This document shows, piece by piece, positions 38,616-47,397 of a DNA stretch of 64,000 bases (positions are counted from its first letter, which is position 1; each line of letters starts with the position of its first letter). The position numbers were made by a program, and so were the translations under genes. The DNA is taken from NCBI RefSeq assembly GCF_048320135.1, contig NZ_CP182947.1, forward strand, positions 4,960,001-5,024,000, read 5' to 3'. Source of the DNA: Ideonella_A sakaiensis_A (GTDB taxonomy: Bacteria > Pseudomonadota > Gammaproteobacteria > Burkholderiales > Burkholderiaceae_C). Under the pieces are notes generated by a model. That model searched no databases, was not told the DNA's origin, and worked only from the letters and a program-made list of their open reading frames with translations.

Positions 38616-38802
38616 CGATCGGCTTTGCGTATGGGCATGTCGATCGGGGTCTTCCCGGGTCGCTGCTGGCGCAGGGCAATTGCCGACAAGCGGGCTGAGT
38701 CCGCCGGCCGGCAAACCACAGCACGGCACCGGTTGTTTCCACTGGTGACCGCAAGTCGCAACAGCCTGCCACAACCTTCACGGCGGGCCACTCGGAAATT
38801 TC

Positions 38803-39072
38803 ATGACTGCCACTACCCTCGAAAAAGCCGAAATCGTCAAGGCGCACGCGCGCAGCAAGGGCGATACCGGTTCACCCGAAGTCCAGGTCGCGCTGCTGAC
38901 CGCACGCATCAACGAACTGATGCCGCACTTCAAGACCCACAAGAAGGACCATCATGGCCGCCGCGGCCTGCTGAAGATGGTCAATACCCGCAAGAGCCTG
39001 CTGAGCTATCTGAAGGCGAAGGACGCGTCGCGTTATACCGCGCTGATCCAGACGCTGGGCTTGCGCAAATAA
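38803..39072 (+). CDS. rpsO: 30S ribosomal protein S15
   Basis: Small-subunit primary binding protein for 16S rRNA. 89 residues, the standard length, with the signature around GSPEVQVALLTARINELMPH and HHGRRGLLKMVNTRKSLLSY. Followed by a strong terminator and then pnp, the common rpsO-pnp arrangement. Confidence 0.98.
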   Translation: MTATTLEKAEIVKAHARSKGDTGSPEVQVALLTARINELMPHFKTHKKDHHGRRGLLKMVNTRKSLLSYLKAKDASRYTALIQTLGLRK

Positions 39073-39087
39073 GACGCGCATGGCGAA

Positions 39088-39128
39088 GAAGAGCCTGTCT
39101 GGATTGCCAGCACAGGCTCTTCTCGTTT
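39088..39128 (+). terminator. Intrinsic terminator after rpsO
   Basis: GAAGAGCCTGT (39088-39098) and ACAGGCTCTTC (39112-39122) form a perfect 11-bp stem around a 13-base loop, followed by TCGTTTTC. It begins 15 bases after the rpsO stop. Partial read-through into pnp is likely, as in other species. Confidence 0.85.
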
Positions 39129-39172
39129 TCGCCGCGTTGTTTGTCCGTTCGGAGCCAGGTATCTATCGATGA

Positions 39173-39223
39173 CGATGTGTCATTCCACCGGTGCTGTGCC
39201 GCAGTGCCGCTGGAATGGCATCG
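39173..39223 (+). promoter_or_regulatory. Long hairpin in the pnp 5' leader
   Basis: Three paired blocks stack into one extended stem: CGATG (39173-39177) with CATCG (39219-39223), CATTCCA (39181-39187) with TGGAATG (39211-39217), and CGGTGCTG (39189/39190-39196) with CAGTGCCG (39202-39209), including two G-U pairs and a 5-base loop. It lies 73 bases before the pnp ATG. In E. coli a comparable leader stem is cut by RNase III and mediates pnp autocontrol. Confidence 0.65.
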
Positions 39224-39296
39224 CGCCACGATACCGCAGCTCCGTCAATCCAAAGCGCCCGCGCATCGATGCGCAGGACCATGACAGGAGATCGAC

Positions 39297-41441
39297 ATGA
39301 GCATGTTCAACAAAGTCACCAAGACATTCCAATGGGGCCGCCACGAGGTCGTGCTCGAGACCGGTGAAATCGCCCGCCAGGCCGGCGGCGCGGTGCTGGT
39401 CAACATCGAGGACACCGTTGTCCTCGCCACCGTCGTCGGTGCGAAGAACCCGAAGCCGGGGCAGGATTTCTTCCCGCTGACCGTCGACTACATCGAGAAG
39501 ACCTACGCCGCCGGCAAGATTCCCGGCAGCTTCTTCAAGCGCGAAGGCCGTCCGAGCGAACTCGAGACGCTGACCTCGCGGCTGATCGACCGTCCGCTGC
39601 GTCCGCTGTTCCCTGAAGGCTTCTACAACGAGGTTCAGGTCGTCATCCATGTGATGTCGCTGAACCCGGAAGTCTCGGCCGACATCGCCGCGCTGATCGG
39701 CTCGAGCGCCGCGCTGGCGATCTCCGGCATCCCGTTCAACGGCCCGATCGGCGCCGCACGCGTCGGTTATATCGACGGCGACTATGTGCTGAACCCGGGC
39801 AAGACCGACCTGCTCGATTCGAAGATGGACCTGGTCGTTGCCGGCACCGAAGCCGCCGTGCTGATGGTCGAATCCGAGGCCCAGCAGCTGAGCGAAGAGA
39901 TCATGCTCGGCGGCGTCGTTTATGGCCACGAGCAGTGCAAGGTCGCGATCGCCGCGATCAACGAACTGGTCCGTGACGCCGGCAAGCCGGCCTGGGACTG
40001 GACCCCGGCGGCGAAGGACGAAGCCTTCATCGCCAAGGTCACCGCGCTGGCCGAAGAGCCGCTGCGCGCGGCCTACCAGATCCGGTCGAAGCAGGCGCGT
40101 ACGCAGGCGACGCGTGACGTCACCGCGAAGACGCTGATCGCGCTGGCCGAAGGCGGCGAGCCGGTCGACAAGGTCAAGGTCGACAACGTGCTGTTCGACA
40201 TCGAAGCGAAGATCGTGCGCAGCCAGATCCTGGCCGGCGAGCCGCGCATCGATGGCCGCGATACCCGCACCGTGCGGCAGATCGAGATCCGCAACGGCGT
40301 GCTGCCGCGGGTCCACGGTTCGGCGCTGTTCACCCGCGGCGAGACGCAGGCGCTGGTCGCCGCGACGCTCGGCACCGACCGCGATTCGCAGAAGATCGAT
40401 GCGCTCGCCGGCGAGTTCAGCGAGCACTTCATGCTGCACTACAACATGCCGCCGTTCGCGACCGGCGAAACCGGCCGCGTCGGCACGCCGAAGCGGCGCG
40501 AAATCGGCCACGGCCGACTCGCCAAGCGCGCGCTGGTTGCCGTGCTGCCGGACCGCACCGAGTTCCCGTATTCGATGCGCGTCGTCTCCGAGATCACCGA
40601 GTCGAATGGTTCGTCGTCGATGGCTTCGGTGTGCGGCGGCTGCCTCGCACTGATGGACGCCGGCGTGCCGATGAAGGCCCATGTGGCCGGCATCGCGATG
40701 GGCCTGATCAAGGAAGGCAACCGCTTTGCGGTGCTGACCGACATCCTCGGAGACGAGGATCACCTCGGCGACATGGACTTCAAGGTCGCCGGCACGACCG
40801 CCGGCGTGACCGCGCTGCAGATGGACATCAAGATCCAGGGCATCACGAAGGAAATCATGCAGGTTGCGCTGGCGCAGGCCAAGGAAGCGCGGCTGCACAT
40901 CCTCGACAAGATGACCGAGGCGATGGGCCAGGCGAAGACCGAGGTCTCGCAGTTCGCACCGCGGCTCTACACGATGAAGATCAATCCGGAGAAGATCCGC
41001 GACGTCATCGGCAAGGGTGGTGCGACGATCCGCGCGCTGACCGAAGAGACCGGCTGCACGATCGATATCGGCGAAGACGGCACGATCACGATCGCGTCTG
41101 CAGATGCCGACAAGGCCGAGCACGCGAAGAAGCGCATCGCCGAGATCACTGCGGAAGTCGAGATCGGCAAGATCTACGAGGGCCCGGTGACGAAGATCCT
41201 CGATTTCGGCGCGCTGATCAACCTGCTTCCAGGCAAGGACGGTCTGCTGCACATCAGCCAGATTGCGCATCAGCGTGTCGAGAAGGTCACCGACTTCCTG
41301 AAGGAAGGCCAGATCGTCAAGGTCAAGGTGCTCGAGACCGACGAAAAGGGACGCGTCAAGCTGTCGATGAAGGCGCTGATCGACCGTGATGCACCGGCCC
41401 CGGCCCCGGCGTCGACGCCGGATGCCCAGCCGCAGGATTGA
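39297..41441 (+). CDS. pnp: Polynucleotide phosphorylase
   Basis: 3'-5' phosphorolytic exoribonuclease, a trimer and part of the RNA degradosome. 714 residues: two RNase PH domains (about 10-225 and 310-540; HYNMPPFATGETGRVG and GHGRLAKRAL belong to the second), a linking helical domain, a KH domain (KIRDVIGKGGATIRALTEE) and a C-terminal S1 domain (GKIYEGPVTKILDFGALINL). A short Pro/Ala tail ends the protein. ACAGGAG lies before the ATG. The leader hairpin suggests autoregulation. Confidence 0.97.
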   Translation: MSMFNKVTKTFQWGRHEVVLETGEIARQAGGAVLVNIEDTVVLATVVGAKNPKPGQDFFPLTVDYIEKTYAAGKIPGSFFKREGRPSELETLTSRLIDRPLRPLFPEGFYNEVQVVIHVMSLNPEVSADIAALIGSSAALAISGIPFNGPIGAARVGYIDGDYVLNPGKTDLLDSKMDLVVAGTEAAVLMVESEAQQLSEEIMLGGVVYGHEQCKVAIAAINELVRDAGKPAWDWTPAAKDEAFIAKVTALAEEPLRAAYQIRSKQARTQATRDVTAKTLIALAEGGEPVDKVKVDNVLFDIEAKIVRSQILAGEPRIDGRDTRTVRQIEIRNGVLPRVHGSALFTRGETQALVAATLGTDRDSQKIDALAGEFSEHFMLHYNMPPFATGETGRVGTPKRREIGHGRLAKRALVAVLPDRTEFPYSMRVVSEITESNGSSSMASVCGGCLALMDAGVPMKAHVAGIAMGLIKEGNRFAVLTDILGDEDHLGDMDFKVAGTTAGVTALQMDIKIQGITKEIMQVALAQAKEARLHILDKMTEAMGQAKTEVSQFAPRLYTMKINPEKIRDVIGKGGATIRALTEETGCTIDIGEDGTITIASADADKAEHAKKRIAEITAEVEIGKIYEGPVTKILDFGALINLLPGKDGLLHISQIAHQRVEKVTDFLKEGQIVKVKVLETDEKGRVKLSMKALIDRDAPAPAPASTPDAQPQD

Positions 41442-41527
41442 GCACTCGTTGATGATGCAGTGGGCGACGGCGCGCTTGCGCGGCAAGCGCGGTGCGCCGT
41501 CGTCGGAATGATCGTGGAGGCTGTGCG

Positions 41528-42514
41528 ATGAAAGCGATAGCAATCAGTTCGCCGGGTGCGCCGGAGGTGCTGCAACTGGCAGAGCAGCCGAAGCCGCAAG
41601 CCGGCGCCGGCGAACTGCTGATCAAGGTGGCCGCATCGGGCGTCAATCGTCCCGATGTGCTGCAGCGAAAAGGCCTGTATCCGGTGCCGCCCGGCGCGTC
41701 CGAGCTGCCCGGTCTCGAGGTTGCCGGCGTCATCGAAAGCGGTGATGCCGATGCGTTGGCAAAAGCCGGGCTGTCGATCGGGGACCGGGTCTGCGCCCTG
41801 GTTGCCGGCGGCGGTTATGCGCAATGGTGCGTCGCGCCGGTGGCGCAATGCCTGCGCGTGCCGGCCGGTTTCAGCGACGTCGAGGCGGCGAGCCTGCCGG
41901 AGACGTTTTTTACCGTCTGGTCGAATGTCTTCGATCGCGGCCGCCTTCAGCCCGGCGAAACGCTGCTGGTGCAAGGCGGCAGCAGCGGCATCGGCGTCAC
42001 CGCGATCCAGCTTGCGAAGGCGGCTGGTGCGAAGGTGATCGTCACGGTCGGCTCGGACGAGAAGGCCGCGGCCTGTCTCGCGCTCGGTGCCGACCATGCG
42101 ATCAACTACAAGACCCACGACTTTGCCGAGGAAGCCAAGCGGCTGACCGACGGGCGTGGCGTCGACGTGATCCTCGACATGGTTGCAGGCCACTATGTGG
42201 CGCGCGAGCTGAGCTGTCTTGCCGATGACGGCCGCCTCGTGATCATCGCGACGCAAGGCGGCAATGATGCGCAGATCAATTCCGGCCAGGTGCTGCGGCG
42301 CCGTTTGACGATCACCGGTTCGACGCTGCGGCCGCGGCCGGTTGCCTTCAAGGCCGCGATCGCGCAGGCGCTGGCCGAGCATGTCTGGCCGTGGCTGGAG
42401 AGCGGCATGGTCAAGCCGGTGATCTACAAGGTCTTCCCGGCCGAGCAGGCCGCACAGGCGCATGCGCTGATGGAGTCGAATCAACACATCGGCAAACTGG
42501 TGCTGACATGGTGA
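41528..42514 (+). CDS. NAD(P)H quinone oxidoreductase, PIG3 family
   Basis: Zinc-free MDR enzyme. 328 residues, starting MKAIAISSPGAPEVL after GGAG 8 bases upstream; the 12 codons before it are discarded. The N-terminal GroES-like half has SGVNRPDVLQRKGLYP, typical of PIG3/TP53I3; the nucleotide fold has QGGSSGIGVTAIQLAK. It probably reduces quinones or other alpha,beta-unsaturated carbonyls with NADPH. The end overlaps tpiA by 7 bases. Confidence 0.88.
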   Translation: MKAIAISSPGAPEVLQLAEQPKPQAGAGELLIKVAASGVNRPDVLQRKGLYPVPPGASELPGLEVAGVIESGDADALAKAGLSIGDRVCALVAGGGYAQWCVAPVAQCLRVPAGFSDVEAASLPETFFTVWSNVFDRGRLQPGETLLVQGGSSGIGVTAIQLAKAAGAKVIVTVGSDEKAAACLALGADHAINYKTHDFAEEAKRLTDGRGVDVILDMVAGHYVARELSCLADDGRLVIIATQGGNDAQINSGQVLRRRLTITGSTLRPRPVAFKAAIAQALAEHVWPWLESGMVKPVIYKVFPAEQAAQAHALMESNQHIGKLVLTW

Positions 42515-43278
42515 ACGCGATGCAGGCTTCCGCTGGCACTCCGGTCAAGCGCGTGATCGGCAACTGGAAGATGAATGGCGACCGGGTCGCCAATACCGAT
42601 CTGCTGGCCGAGCTGAAGAAGGCCGGCCCCTGGGTTGCCGAAGTTGCGGTCTGCGTGCCGTTCCCGTATCTCGGCGACGTGGCGCTGTCGCTGCAAGGCG
42701 GGCGCATCGCCTGGGGTGCGCAGGATTGCTCGGCCCATGAAAGCGGCGCCTATACCGGCGAAGTGTCGGCAGCGATGCTGGCCGAATTCGGCTGCCGCTA
42801 TGTGCTGGTCGGCCATTCGGAGCGCCGCGCCGGCCATGGCGAATCGGATCAACTGGTTGCCGACAAGGCAAAGCGGGCGCTCGCCCATGGCCTGACGCCG
42901 GTCGTCTGCGTCGGCGAGACCCTCGAGCAGCGCGACGCCGGGCAGACCGAGGAAGTCGTCAAGCGGCAGTTGTCGGCTGTGATCCACACGCTCGGGCCGT
43001 GCATTCCGCAGATCGTCGTGGCCTACGAACCGGTCTGGGCGATCGGCACCGGCCGCACCGCAACGCCGGAGCAGGCGCAGGCCGTGCACCAGCGGCTGCG
43101 CCAGCAACTGCACGCGGCGACCGACAAGGCCGCGCGCATCAGCCTGTTGTACGGCGGCAGCGTCAAGCCCGACAACGCAGTTGAACTGTTTGCCCAACCC
43201 GATATCGATGGCGGCCTGATTGGCGGCGCCTCGCTGAAGGCTGCCGATTTTGCGGCGATTTGCCGCGCCGCCGATTGA
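42508..43278 (+). CDS. tpiA: Triosephosphate isomerase
   Basis: Interconverts dihydroxyacetone phosphate and glyceraldehyde 3-phosphate. 256 residues. GNWKMNG carries the catalytic lysine, VGHSERR the histidine, and VVAYEPVWAIGTGRTATPEQ the glutamate plus flexible loop; LYGGSVKPDNA is the phosphate loop. Start ATG 42508 overlaps the oxidoreductase stop region; GTG 42511 or ATG 42520 cannot be excluded. Confidence 0.96.
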   Translation: MVNAMQASAGTPVKRVIGNWKMNGDRVANTDLLAELKKAGPWVAEVAVCVPFPYLGDVALSLQGGRIAWGAQDCSAHESGAYTGEVSAAMLAEFGCRYVLVGHSERRAGHGESDQLVADKAKRALAHGLTPVVCVGETLEQRDAGQTEEVVKRQLSAVIHTLGPCIPQIVVAYEPVWAIGTGRTATPEQAQAVHQRLRQQLHAATDKAARISLLYGGSVKPDNAVELFAQPDIDGGLIGGASLKAADFAAICRAAD

Positions 43279-43315
43279 CGGCCGAGCGCGCTGAGGATTC
43301 TTGGAGTTTGATGAC

Positions 43316-43759
43316 ATGAACTGGATGACGAACCTGGTGGTGATGCTGCAGATCGTGACGGCATTGGTGATGATCGGCCTGGTGCTGGTTCAGCACGGCA
43401 AGGGGGCCGACATGGGTGCCTCGTTTGGCAGCGGCGCCTCGGGTAGCCTGTTCGGCGCGACCGGCAGTGCGAACTTCCTGTCGCGCTCTACCGCGGTCTG
43501 CGCGGCGATCTTTTTTGCGTGCACGCTGCTCCTCGCCTACATCAGCAACGAGCGGATGATGCGGCCCGGCCAGGGCACGGGCACGGGCAGCATCCTCGAA
43601 CGGCCGGCAACGGCGGCCAGTGCGCCGCCGGCCACCGGTGCGGCGCAGATTCCGGGTGCGGCCGAGGTGCCGCCGCCGGCCACCGTGACACCGGCTCCCG
43701 CCGTGCCGACACCGGCGCCGGCAACTGCGCCTGCAGTGGCCTCCGAGCCGGCCAAGTGA
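43316..43759 (+). CDS. secG: Preprotein translocase subunit SecG
   Basis: Small SecYEG subunit that assists export. 147 residues: two membrane helices (about 5-25 and 54-76) joined by the conserved LVLVQHGKGADMGASFGSG loop. A long Pro/Ala/Thr-rich cytoplasmic or periplasmic tail (about 85-147) is common in betaproteobacterial SecG. Start ATG 43316 follows GGAG by 9 bases; the TTG at 43301 overlaps that site and is rejected. Confidence 0.94.
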   Translation: MNWMTNLVVMLQIVTALVMIGLVLVQHGKGADMGASFGSGASGSLFGATGSANFLSRSTAVCAAIFFACTLLLAYISNERMMRPGQGTGTGSILERPATAASAPPATGAAQIPGAAEVPPPATVTPAPAVPTPAPATAPAVASEPAK

Positions 43760-43851
43760 TGCCGCTCGACGACGCGATCGCGAAGCCGCGAATCGTTGTT
43801 GTCGGGATGCAAAAAGCCAGGGTTGTCCCCGATCGGGCAATCGATTGGGTT

Positions 43852-43897
43852 TAGAATGTTGGGCTGTTCAGAGAGCGATCCTCATGCCATCTGAACA
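43852..43897 (+). promoter_or_regulatory. -10-like box and leader hairpin before tRNA-Leu
   Basis: TAGAAT (43852-43857) resembles a -10 element, but no -35 sits at the right distance. Just downstream TGTTCAGA (43865-43872) and TCTGAACA (43890-43897) form a perfect 8-bp stem with a 17-base loop, ending 21 bases before the mature tRNA. It could guide 5' processing of the precursor. Confidence 0.4.
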
Positions 43898-43918
43898 CTC
43901 TTCATGCTGCTGAGTGCG

Positions 43919-44003
43919 GCCGACGTGGTGAAATTGGTAGACACGCTATCTTGAGGGGGTAGTGGCGAAAGCTGTGCGAGTTCGAGTCTCGCCGTCGGCA
44001 CCA
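43919..44003 (+). tRNA. tRNA-Leu (anticodon GAG)
   Basis: Class II tRNA of 85 bases including an encoded CCA. The acceptor stem is GCCGACG (43919-43925) with CGTCGGC (43993-43999), then A and CCA (44001-44003). The anticodon stem CTATC/GGTAG encloses loop TTGAGGG, giving anticodon GAG for CUC/CUU codons. A long variable arm and the GTTCGAGTC T-loop are present. It lies between secG and nuoA, a conserved spot in Betaproteobacteria. Confidence 0.95.
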
Positions 44004-44067
44004 GATTGATAAAGTCGGGCGGTTTTCTTTTCGCTGCCTGTGCGCGAACCAGTCCCCACCGCAGACC

Positions 44068-44427
44068 ATGAACCTCGAACCCTACCTGCCCGTCCTGCTG
44101 TTCATCCTGGTCGGCATCGGCGTTGGCGTGGCGCCCCAGGTTCTCGGTTTTGTGCTCGGCCCGCGTCGTCCTGATGCGGCCAAAAATTCGCCCTACGAAT
44201 GCGGCTTCGAGGCATTCGAAGACGCGCGGATGAAGTTCGACGTTCGCTACTACCTGGTCGCGATCCTGTTCATCCTGTTCGATCTCGAGATCGCATTCCT
44301 GTTCCCGTGGGCGGTTGCGCTGCGCGACATCGGCGCGACCGGTTTCTGGGCGATGATGATTTTCCTCGGCATCCTGGTGGTTGGTTTCGCCTACGAATGG
44401 AAGAAGGGTGCGCTGGACTGGGAGTGA
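44068..44427 (+). CDS. nuoA: NADH-quinone oxidoreductase subunit A
   Basis: Membrane subunit near the quinone site of complex I. 119 residues with three hydrophobic helices. The cytoplasmic loop after helix 1 has KNSPYECGFEAFED, including the conserved Cys and Glu/Asp. First of 14 nuo genes; 64 bases after the tRNA-Leu. Confidence 0.97.
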   Translation: MNLEPYLPVLLFILVGIGVGVAPQVLGFVLGPRRPDAAKNSPYECGFEAFEDARMKFDVRYYLVAILFILFDLEIAFLFPWAVALRDIGATGFWAMMIFLGILVVGFAYEWKKGALDWE

Positions 44428-44490
44428 TCCGGGGTCGGCCGCGATACCGTCGAAACAGGCAGGGCGAACAAGACAAGCGAGGTTGATCAG

Positions 44491-44967
44491 ATGGGAATCG
44501 AAGGCGTACTGAAGGAAGGATTCGTCACCACCAGTCTTGATACGGTCATCAACTGGTCGAAGACGGGTTCGCTGTGGCCGATGACCTTCGGTCTGGCCTG
44601 TTGCGCGGTCGAGATGATGCATGCCGGCGCGGCCCGCTATGACATCGACCGCTTCGGGATGTTGTTCCGCCCGAGTCCGCGGCAGAGCGACCTGATGATC
44701 GTTGCCGGCACCTTGTGCAACAAGATGGCGCCGGCGCTGCGCAAGGTCTACGACCAGATGGCGGAGCCGCGCTGGGTGTTGAGCATGGGCTCGTGTGCCA
44801 ACGGCGGCGGCTACTACCACTACAGCTACTCCGTGGTGCGCGGCTGCGATCGCATCGTGCCGGTCGACGTCTATGTGCCCGGTTGCCCGCCGACGGCCGA
44901 GGCCTTGCTGTACGGCATTCTTCAGTTGCAGGCCAAGATCCGCCGCGAAAACACCATCGCCCGTTGA
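44491..44967 (+). CDS. nuoB: NADH-quinone oxidoreductase subunit B
   Basis: Carries cluster N2, the electron donor to quinone. 158 residues with ligands Cys37, Cys38, Cys102 and Cys132 (LACCAVEMM, GSCANGGGYY, PGCPPTAE). Peripheral arm subunit; operon position two, as usual. Confidence 0.98.
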   Translation: MGIEGVLKEGFVTTSLDTVINWSKTGSLWPMTFGLACCAVEMMHAGAARYDIDRFGMLFRPSPRQSDLMIVAGTLCNKMAPALRKVYDQMAEPRWVLSMGSCANGGGYYHYSYSVVRGCDRIVPVDVYVPGCPPTAEALLYGILQLQAKIRRENTIAR

Positions 44968-44986
44968 GCCGCCTTCCGGACCAAGC

Positions 44987-45583
44987 ATGAGCAGAATCGA
45001 AACGCTGGAAGCGGCACTGGTCGCTGTCCTCGGAGAGCGGATCAAGGGGCTGGTCGCCGACCGCGGCGAACTGACGCTGACGGTTGCCGCCGAGCATTGT
45101 CTCGACGTCGCCACGACGCTGCGCGACGATCCAGGCCTGAAATTCGAGCAGGCGATCGACCTCTGCGGCGTCGACTACAGCAGCTACAAGGATCTCGACT
45201 GGGACGGACTGCGTTTCTGTGTCGTCACCCACCTGCTGTCGGTCAGCCACAATTGGCGGCTGCGGCTGAAGGTCTTCTGCCCCGACGACGAACTGCCGAT
45301 GGTCGCCTCGCTGACCGATGTCTGGGCCTCGTTGAACTGGTTCGAGCGCGAGGCCTTCGACCTGTTCGGCATCATCTTCGAAGGCCACGTCGACCTGCGC
45401 CGCATCCTGACCGACTACGGCTTCATCGGTCATCCGTTCCGCAAGGATTTCCCGACCAGCGGCACCGTCGAGATGCGTTACGACCCGGAAAGCAAACGCG
45501 TCATCTACCAGCCGGTGACGATCGAGCCGCGCGACATCACGCCGCGCATCATCCGCGAAGACCGCTACGGCGGCTTGCACTGA
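44987..45583 (+). CDS. nuoC: NADH-quinone oxidoreductase subunit C
   Basis: 30-kDa-type peripheral subunit without cofactors. 198 residues; the signature is in WFEREAFDLFGIIFEGHVDL and RRILTDYGFIGHPFRKDFP. Start ATG 44987 lies 19 bases after nuoB; the longer open frame into nuoB is rejected. Not fused to nuoD here, unlike in E. coli. Confidence 0.96.
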   Translation: MSRIETLEAALVAVLGERIKGLVADRGELTLTVAAEHCLDVATTLRDDPGLKFEQAIDLCGVDYSSYKDLDWDGLRFCVVTHLLSVSHNWRLRLKVFCPDDELPMVASLTDVWASLNWFEREAFDLFGIIFEGHVDLRRILTDYGFIGHPFRKDFPTSGTVEMRYDPESKRVIYQPVTIEPRDITPRIIREDRYGGLH

Positions 45584-45619
45584 GCCGGCGCCGGCTGACC
45601 GACCTCACCGACCTATTCC

Positions 45620-46873
45620 ATGGCCGAGATCAAGAACTACACCCTCAACTTCGGTCCCCAGCATCCGGCTGCGCACGGGGTGTTGCGGCTCGTGCTCGAG
45701 CTCGATGGCGAGGTCATCCAGCGCGCCGATCCGCATATCGGGCTGCTGCACCGGGCGACCGAGAAGCTGGCTGAAAGCAAGACCTACATCCAGTCGCTGC
45801 CGTACATGGACCGGCTCGACTATGTCTCGATGATGTGCAATGAGCACGCCTATTGCCTGGCGATCGAGAAGCTGACCGGTGTCGACGTGCCGGTCCGTGC
45901 GCAGTACATCCGCGTGATGTTCAGCGAGATCACCCGTCTGCTGAACCACCTGCTGTGGCTCGGCGCGCACGGACTCGACTGCGGTGCGATGAACATCCTG
46001 ATCTACTGCTTCCGCGAGCGCGAGGATCTGTTCGACATGTACGAGGCGGCATCCGGCGCGCGCATGCATGCCGCCTATTTCCGCCCCGGCGGCGTCTACC
46101 GCGACCTGCCCGATTCAATGCCGCAGTACCGCGCATCGAAGATCAAGAATGCGAAGACGATTGCGCGGCTGAACCAGAACCGCGAAGGCTCGCTGCTCGA
46201 TTTCATCGACGACTTCTGCCGCCGCTTCCCGAAAAACGTCGACGACTATGAAACCCTGCTGACCGACAACCGCATCTGGAAGCAGCGCACCGTCGGCATC
46301 GGCATCGTCTCGCCCGAGCGGGCGCTGAACCTCGGTTTTACAGGACCGATGCTGCGCGGCTCGGGCATCGAGTGGGACCTGCGCAAGAAGCAGCCCTATG
46401 ATGTCTACGACCAGATGGACTTCGACATCCCGGTCGGCGTGAACGGCGATACCTACGACCGATACCTGGTGCGCATCGAGGAGATGCGGCAAAGCAACCG
46501 GATCATCAAGCAGTGTGTCGACTGGCTGCGCGCCAATCCGGGCCCGGTGATCACCGACAACCACAAGGTCGCTCCACCGTCGCGGCTCGAGATGAAGTCG
46601 AGCATGGAGGAACTGATCCACCATTTCAAGCTGTTCACCGAAGGTTTCCACGTTCCCGAAGGCGAGGCCTACGCGGCGGTCGAGCATCCGAAGGGCGAAT
46701 TCGGCATCTATATCGTCAGCGATGGCGCGAACAAGCCCTATCGGCTGAAGATCCGCGCGCCGGGCTTTCCGCATCTGGCTGCGCTCGACGAGATGGCGCG
46801 TGGCCACATGATCGCCGATGCGGTCGCGGTGATCGGCACGATGGACATCGTATTTGGAGAGATCGACCGATGA
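45620..46873 (+). CDS. nuoD: NADH-quinone oxidoreductase subunit D
   Basis: 49-kDa-type subunit that forms the quinone cavity with NuoB. 417 residues; LNFGPQHPAAHGVLRLVLELDGE at the start contains the cavity histidine region, and LHRATEKLAE and MNILIYCFREREDLFDMYE follow. The stop overlaps nuoE as ATGA. Confidence 0.97.
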   Translation: MAEIKNYTLNFGPQHPAAHGVLRLVLELDGEVIQRADPHIGLLHRATEKLAESKTYIQSLPYMDRLDYVSMMCNEHAYCLAIEKLTGVDVPVRAQYIRVMFSEITRLLNHLLWLGAHGLDCGAMNILIYCFREREDLFDMYEAASGARMHAAYFRPGGVYRDLPDSMPQYRASKIKNAKTIARLNQNREGSLLDFIDDFCRRFPKNVDDYETLLTDNRIWKQRTVGIGIVSPERALNLGFTGPMLRGSGIEWDLRKKQPYDVYDQMDFDIPVGVNGDTYDRYLVRIEEMRQSNRIIKQCVDWLRANPGPVITDNHKVAPPSRLEMKSSMEELIHHFKLFTEGFHVPEGEAYAAVEHPKGEFGIYIVSDGANKPYRLKIRAPGFPHLAALDEMARGHMIADAVAVIGTMDIVFGEIDR

Positions 46874-47397
46874 AGTCCGACGTCGTCAGGTTCTCGGAGC
46901 AGACGCTGCAGCGCTTTGCCCGCGAGATCGCGAAATATCCGCCCGAGCAGAAGCAGTCGGCGGTGATGGCATGCCTCGCTATCGTTCAGCAGGAGCAGGG
47001 TTTCGTCTCTCCGGCCAGCGAGAAGGCGGTTGCCGAGGTGCTCGGCATGGCGCCGATCGCGGTGCACGAGGTGACGACCTTCTACAACATGTACAACCAG
47101 AATCCGGTTGGCCAATACAAGCTGAACGTCTGCACCAACCTGCCGTGTCAGCTGCGCGACGGCCAGCAGGCGCTCGAGCACCTGTGCGAGCGGCTCGGCA
47201 TCGAGGAGGGCGGCACGTCCGCCGACGGCCGTTTCACGGTGCAGAAGAGCGAATGCCTCGGCGCCTGCGCCGATGCGCCGGTGATGCTGGTCAATGACCG
47301 GCAGATGTGCAGCTACATGAGCAACCAGCGGCTCGATGAACTGGTCGAACTGCTCGCTGCCCAGCCGGCGCGCGACAGCGGAGACGGCCATGCTTGA
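46870..47397 (+). CDS. nuoE: NADH-quinone oxidoreductase subunit E
   Basis: 24-kDa-type thioredoxin-fold subunit with cluster N1a. 175 residues; ligands Cys88, Cys93, Cys129 and Cys133 lie in VCTNLPCQL and ECLGACADAP. Start ATG 46870 is within the nuoD stop; the end overlaps nuoF by 8 bases, so the N-module genes are tightly coupled. Confidence 0.97.
   Translation: MKSDVVRFSEQTLQRFAREIAKYPPEQKQSAVMACLAIVQQEQGFVSPASEKAVAEVLGMAPIAVHEVTTFYNMYNQNPVGQYKLNVCTNLPCQLRDGQQALEHLCERLGIEEGGTSADGRFTVQKSECLGACADAPVMLVNDRQMCSYMSNQRLDELVELLAAQPARDSGDGHA

Noticed and set aside
39180..41543. 787-codon minus-strand open frame
   Set aside because: Antisense to pnp and its leader; composition is Arg/Asp/His-rich as expected for a shadow frame.
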